This document shows, piece by piece, positions 62,845-64,000 of a DNA stretch of 64,000 nucleotides. A program made the position numbers and the translations under genes. Numbering within the stretch: the stretch's first letter is position 1; every line of letters starts with the position of its first letter. This stretch comes from Citrobacter gillenii (lineage in GTDB: Bacteria; Pseudomonadota; Gammaproteobacteria; Enterobacterales; Enterobacteriaceae): the NCBI RefSeq assembly GCF_013337685.1, contig NZ_SUQN01000002.1:682001-746000 (forward strand), read 5' to 3'. Below the pieces are notes generated by a model. It made no database searches and was not told the origin of the DNA. It was given only the letters and a program-made list of their open reading frames with translations.

Positions 62845-63303
62845 TTATTTGAGGCGCTCAGCCAGGTAGCGGGCGTAATCGGGGATCAGGATCTCCGTCT
62901 CGTCGCTGAAATTCGGCGACTGGATAATAAAGTCGGCCGTCGACACGTTGGTCGCTACCGGAATATTCCACACCGTTGCCAGGCGCAGAAGGGCTTTGAC
63001 ATCAGGGTCGTGAGGCACGGCATTGAGCGGATCCCAAAAGAAGATCAGCACATCAATTTTCCCTTCAGAGATCAGCGCTCCCACCTGCTGGTCGCCGCCC
63101 ATCGGGCCGCTCAGCATAGCGTTAACGTCCATACCGGTCGCGCGCTGGATTAAATTACCCGTTGTGCCTGTCGCATAGAGAACGTGTTGTTCCAGCAGTG
63201 GCTGGTGGCGTTCAACCCAGTTCATCAACATCTTTTTACAGTGATCGTGTGCAACCAGCGCAATATGCTTGCGCGCTGGCAATGTGCGAGTCGTCAATTC
63301 CAT
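62845..63303 (-). CDS. mgsA: Methylglyoxal synthase
   Basis: A 152-residue lyase that turns dihydroxyacetone phosphate into methylglyoxal and phosphate, a bypass used when phosphate is low. The phosphate loop ATGTTGNLI (about residues 44-52) and the catalytic D71 in GPMGGDQQ are present. Length matches K-12. Confidence 0.97.
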   Translation of the reverse strand: MELTTRTLPARKHIALVAHDHCKKMLMNWVERHQPLLEQHVLYATGTTGNLIQRATGMDVNAMLSGPMGGDQQVGALISEGKIDVLIFFWDPLNAVPHDPDVKALLRLATVWNIPVATNVSTADFIIQSPNFSDETEILIPDYARYLAERLK

Positions 63304-63396
63304 AGTACCGCTCCCAAGTTAACCTTGCTACAGAGTACTGGAAGCACTTGACGCTGCAAGAGAAAGACAAAAAAAATGCGTACGTGGACATAAATG

Positions 63397-64000
63397 TCAT
63401 GAGGGGGGCTGCTTCTCTGCCCATTGCAGGAAGTTACTTCGCGTTTGCGCGTCGGCCTGCTGAAACCAATATTTTAACCTCTGCTCGGTGAGCGCTTGCG
63501 ATTGAGGTGGCACCCGATCCAGTTCAGAAACCCCGGAGAGTAACGAACTGTCATCGGCCATCATGGTGGCAAATTGTGGTAATGAAGCATGCTTAGCCGC
63601 TTTGTTGTAGCGTTCGGTCTCCAGTTCATAATCAACGGTTTTCGCGGTGGATGTGATGGTCATCACATCCAGCTTGACCGGAATCGGCATGGCGTCACCA
63701 TCCAACAGTTCCACACGAGGGGTTTCATCGAAATGTGCCGCGTCACGCTCATTGCCCAAACGCGGAAGATGAAAATTAACCTGACTGACTAATTGGGTAT
63801 CGAAGCTGATGACCAACGGGGGGGAGATATACAGCCGTTCTTCATGGCTGGACAGGCGAATGGTTTTCTCGACGCGAAAAACCAGCTGATGCCGACCATT
63901 TTCCAGCTCAATGCTTTCGGCACCGCGTAACAATGAGCTGGAGACTTTTTTTCCGTCCAGTACCAGCAGGTCAATGTCGCTTGACAGACGCAGTGAGGTC
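63397..64000 (-). CDS. yccT: YccT (CsgI), UPF0319 periplasmic protein (5' end cut by window edge)
   Basis: About 200 C-terminal residues are visible, from [20 protein letters not shown] to WAEKQPPS; K-12 YccT has 220, so the signal peptide is missing. The E. coli protein is reported to hinder curli CsgA polymerisation. The ORF must be read past the internal ATG at 63933 to the window end, because homology continues upstream. Confidence 0.94.
   Translation of the reverse strand, partial: TSLRLSSDIDLLVLDGKKVSSSLLRGAESIELENGRHQLVFRVEKTIRLSSHEERLYISPPLVISFDTQLVSQVNFHLPRLGNERDAAHFDETPRVELLDGDAMPIPVKLDVMTITSTAKTVDYELETERYNKAAKHASLPQFATMMADDSSLLSGVSELDRVPPQSQALTEQRLKYWFQQADAQTRSNFLQWAEKQPPS

Overview
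The window is a stretch of enterobacterial chromosome. Gene order, protein lengths and protein sequences match the E. coli K-12 segment that runs from ycaO to yccT (about 20-22 min on that map). Two differences from K-12 stand out: ycaL is missing between aroA and cmk, and the elf/ycb fimbrial operon is missing between ssuE and pyrD. OmpA, OmpF, SerC and LdtD sequences are close to, but distinct from, those I remember from E. coli and Salmonella. Citrobacter is my best guess. I inferred this from memory of the families and ran no search. No phage, IS element, CRISPR array, rRNA, tRNA or defence island is visible. Eight Chi octamers that I found by eye lie on the + strand and one on the - strand, so the + strand is probably the leading strand.

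Layout, left half. A partial ycaO (-) is followed by ycaP, serC-aroA (with a terminator-like hairpin between them), cmk, rpsA and ihfB. Next come comEC and the lipid A/Kdo cluster msbA-lpxK-ycaQ-ycaR-kdsB. Then follow ycbJ, elyC (-), the condensin operon cmoM-mukF-mukE-mukB, the peptidoglycan pair ldtD-mepK, gloC, and three - strand genes with strong terminators: aspC, ompF and asnS. pncB (-) has a NadR-type box, and pepN closes this half.

Layout, right half. A BIME separates pepN from the ssuEADCB sulfonate operon (-). Next come pyrD (with a PurR box and a leader hairpin), zapC, ycbX (-), rlmKL, uup, pqiABC and the 55-codon rmf. fabA (-) has FabR and FadR boxes that abut the end of lonH (-). 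Then come matP, ompA (-), SOS-controlled sulA (-), sxy, yccS (-), yccF (-), helD, mgsA (-) and a partial yccT (-).

Many genes build or guard the envelope: msbA, lpxK, kdsB, elyC, ldtD, mepK, ompF, ompA, pqiABC and fabA. Another group serves chromosome upkeep and division: mukFEB, matP, zapC, sulA, ihfB, helD and ycaQ. The competence genes comEC and sxy are both intact. All complete genes look intact, with family-typical lengths except LdtD, whose linker is about 32 residues shorter than in K-12. I do not see an undescribed multi-gene system. The most useful leads are regulatory or structural: the palindromic ihfB promoter with its row of hairpins, a nested hairpin after kdsB, the kinase-dead appearance of YcbJ, the shortened LdtD linker with a CpxR-like box upstream, and overlapping convergent gene ends.
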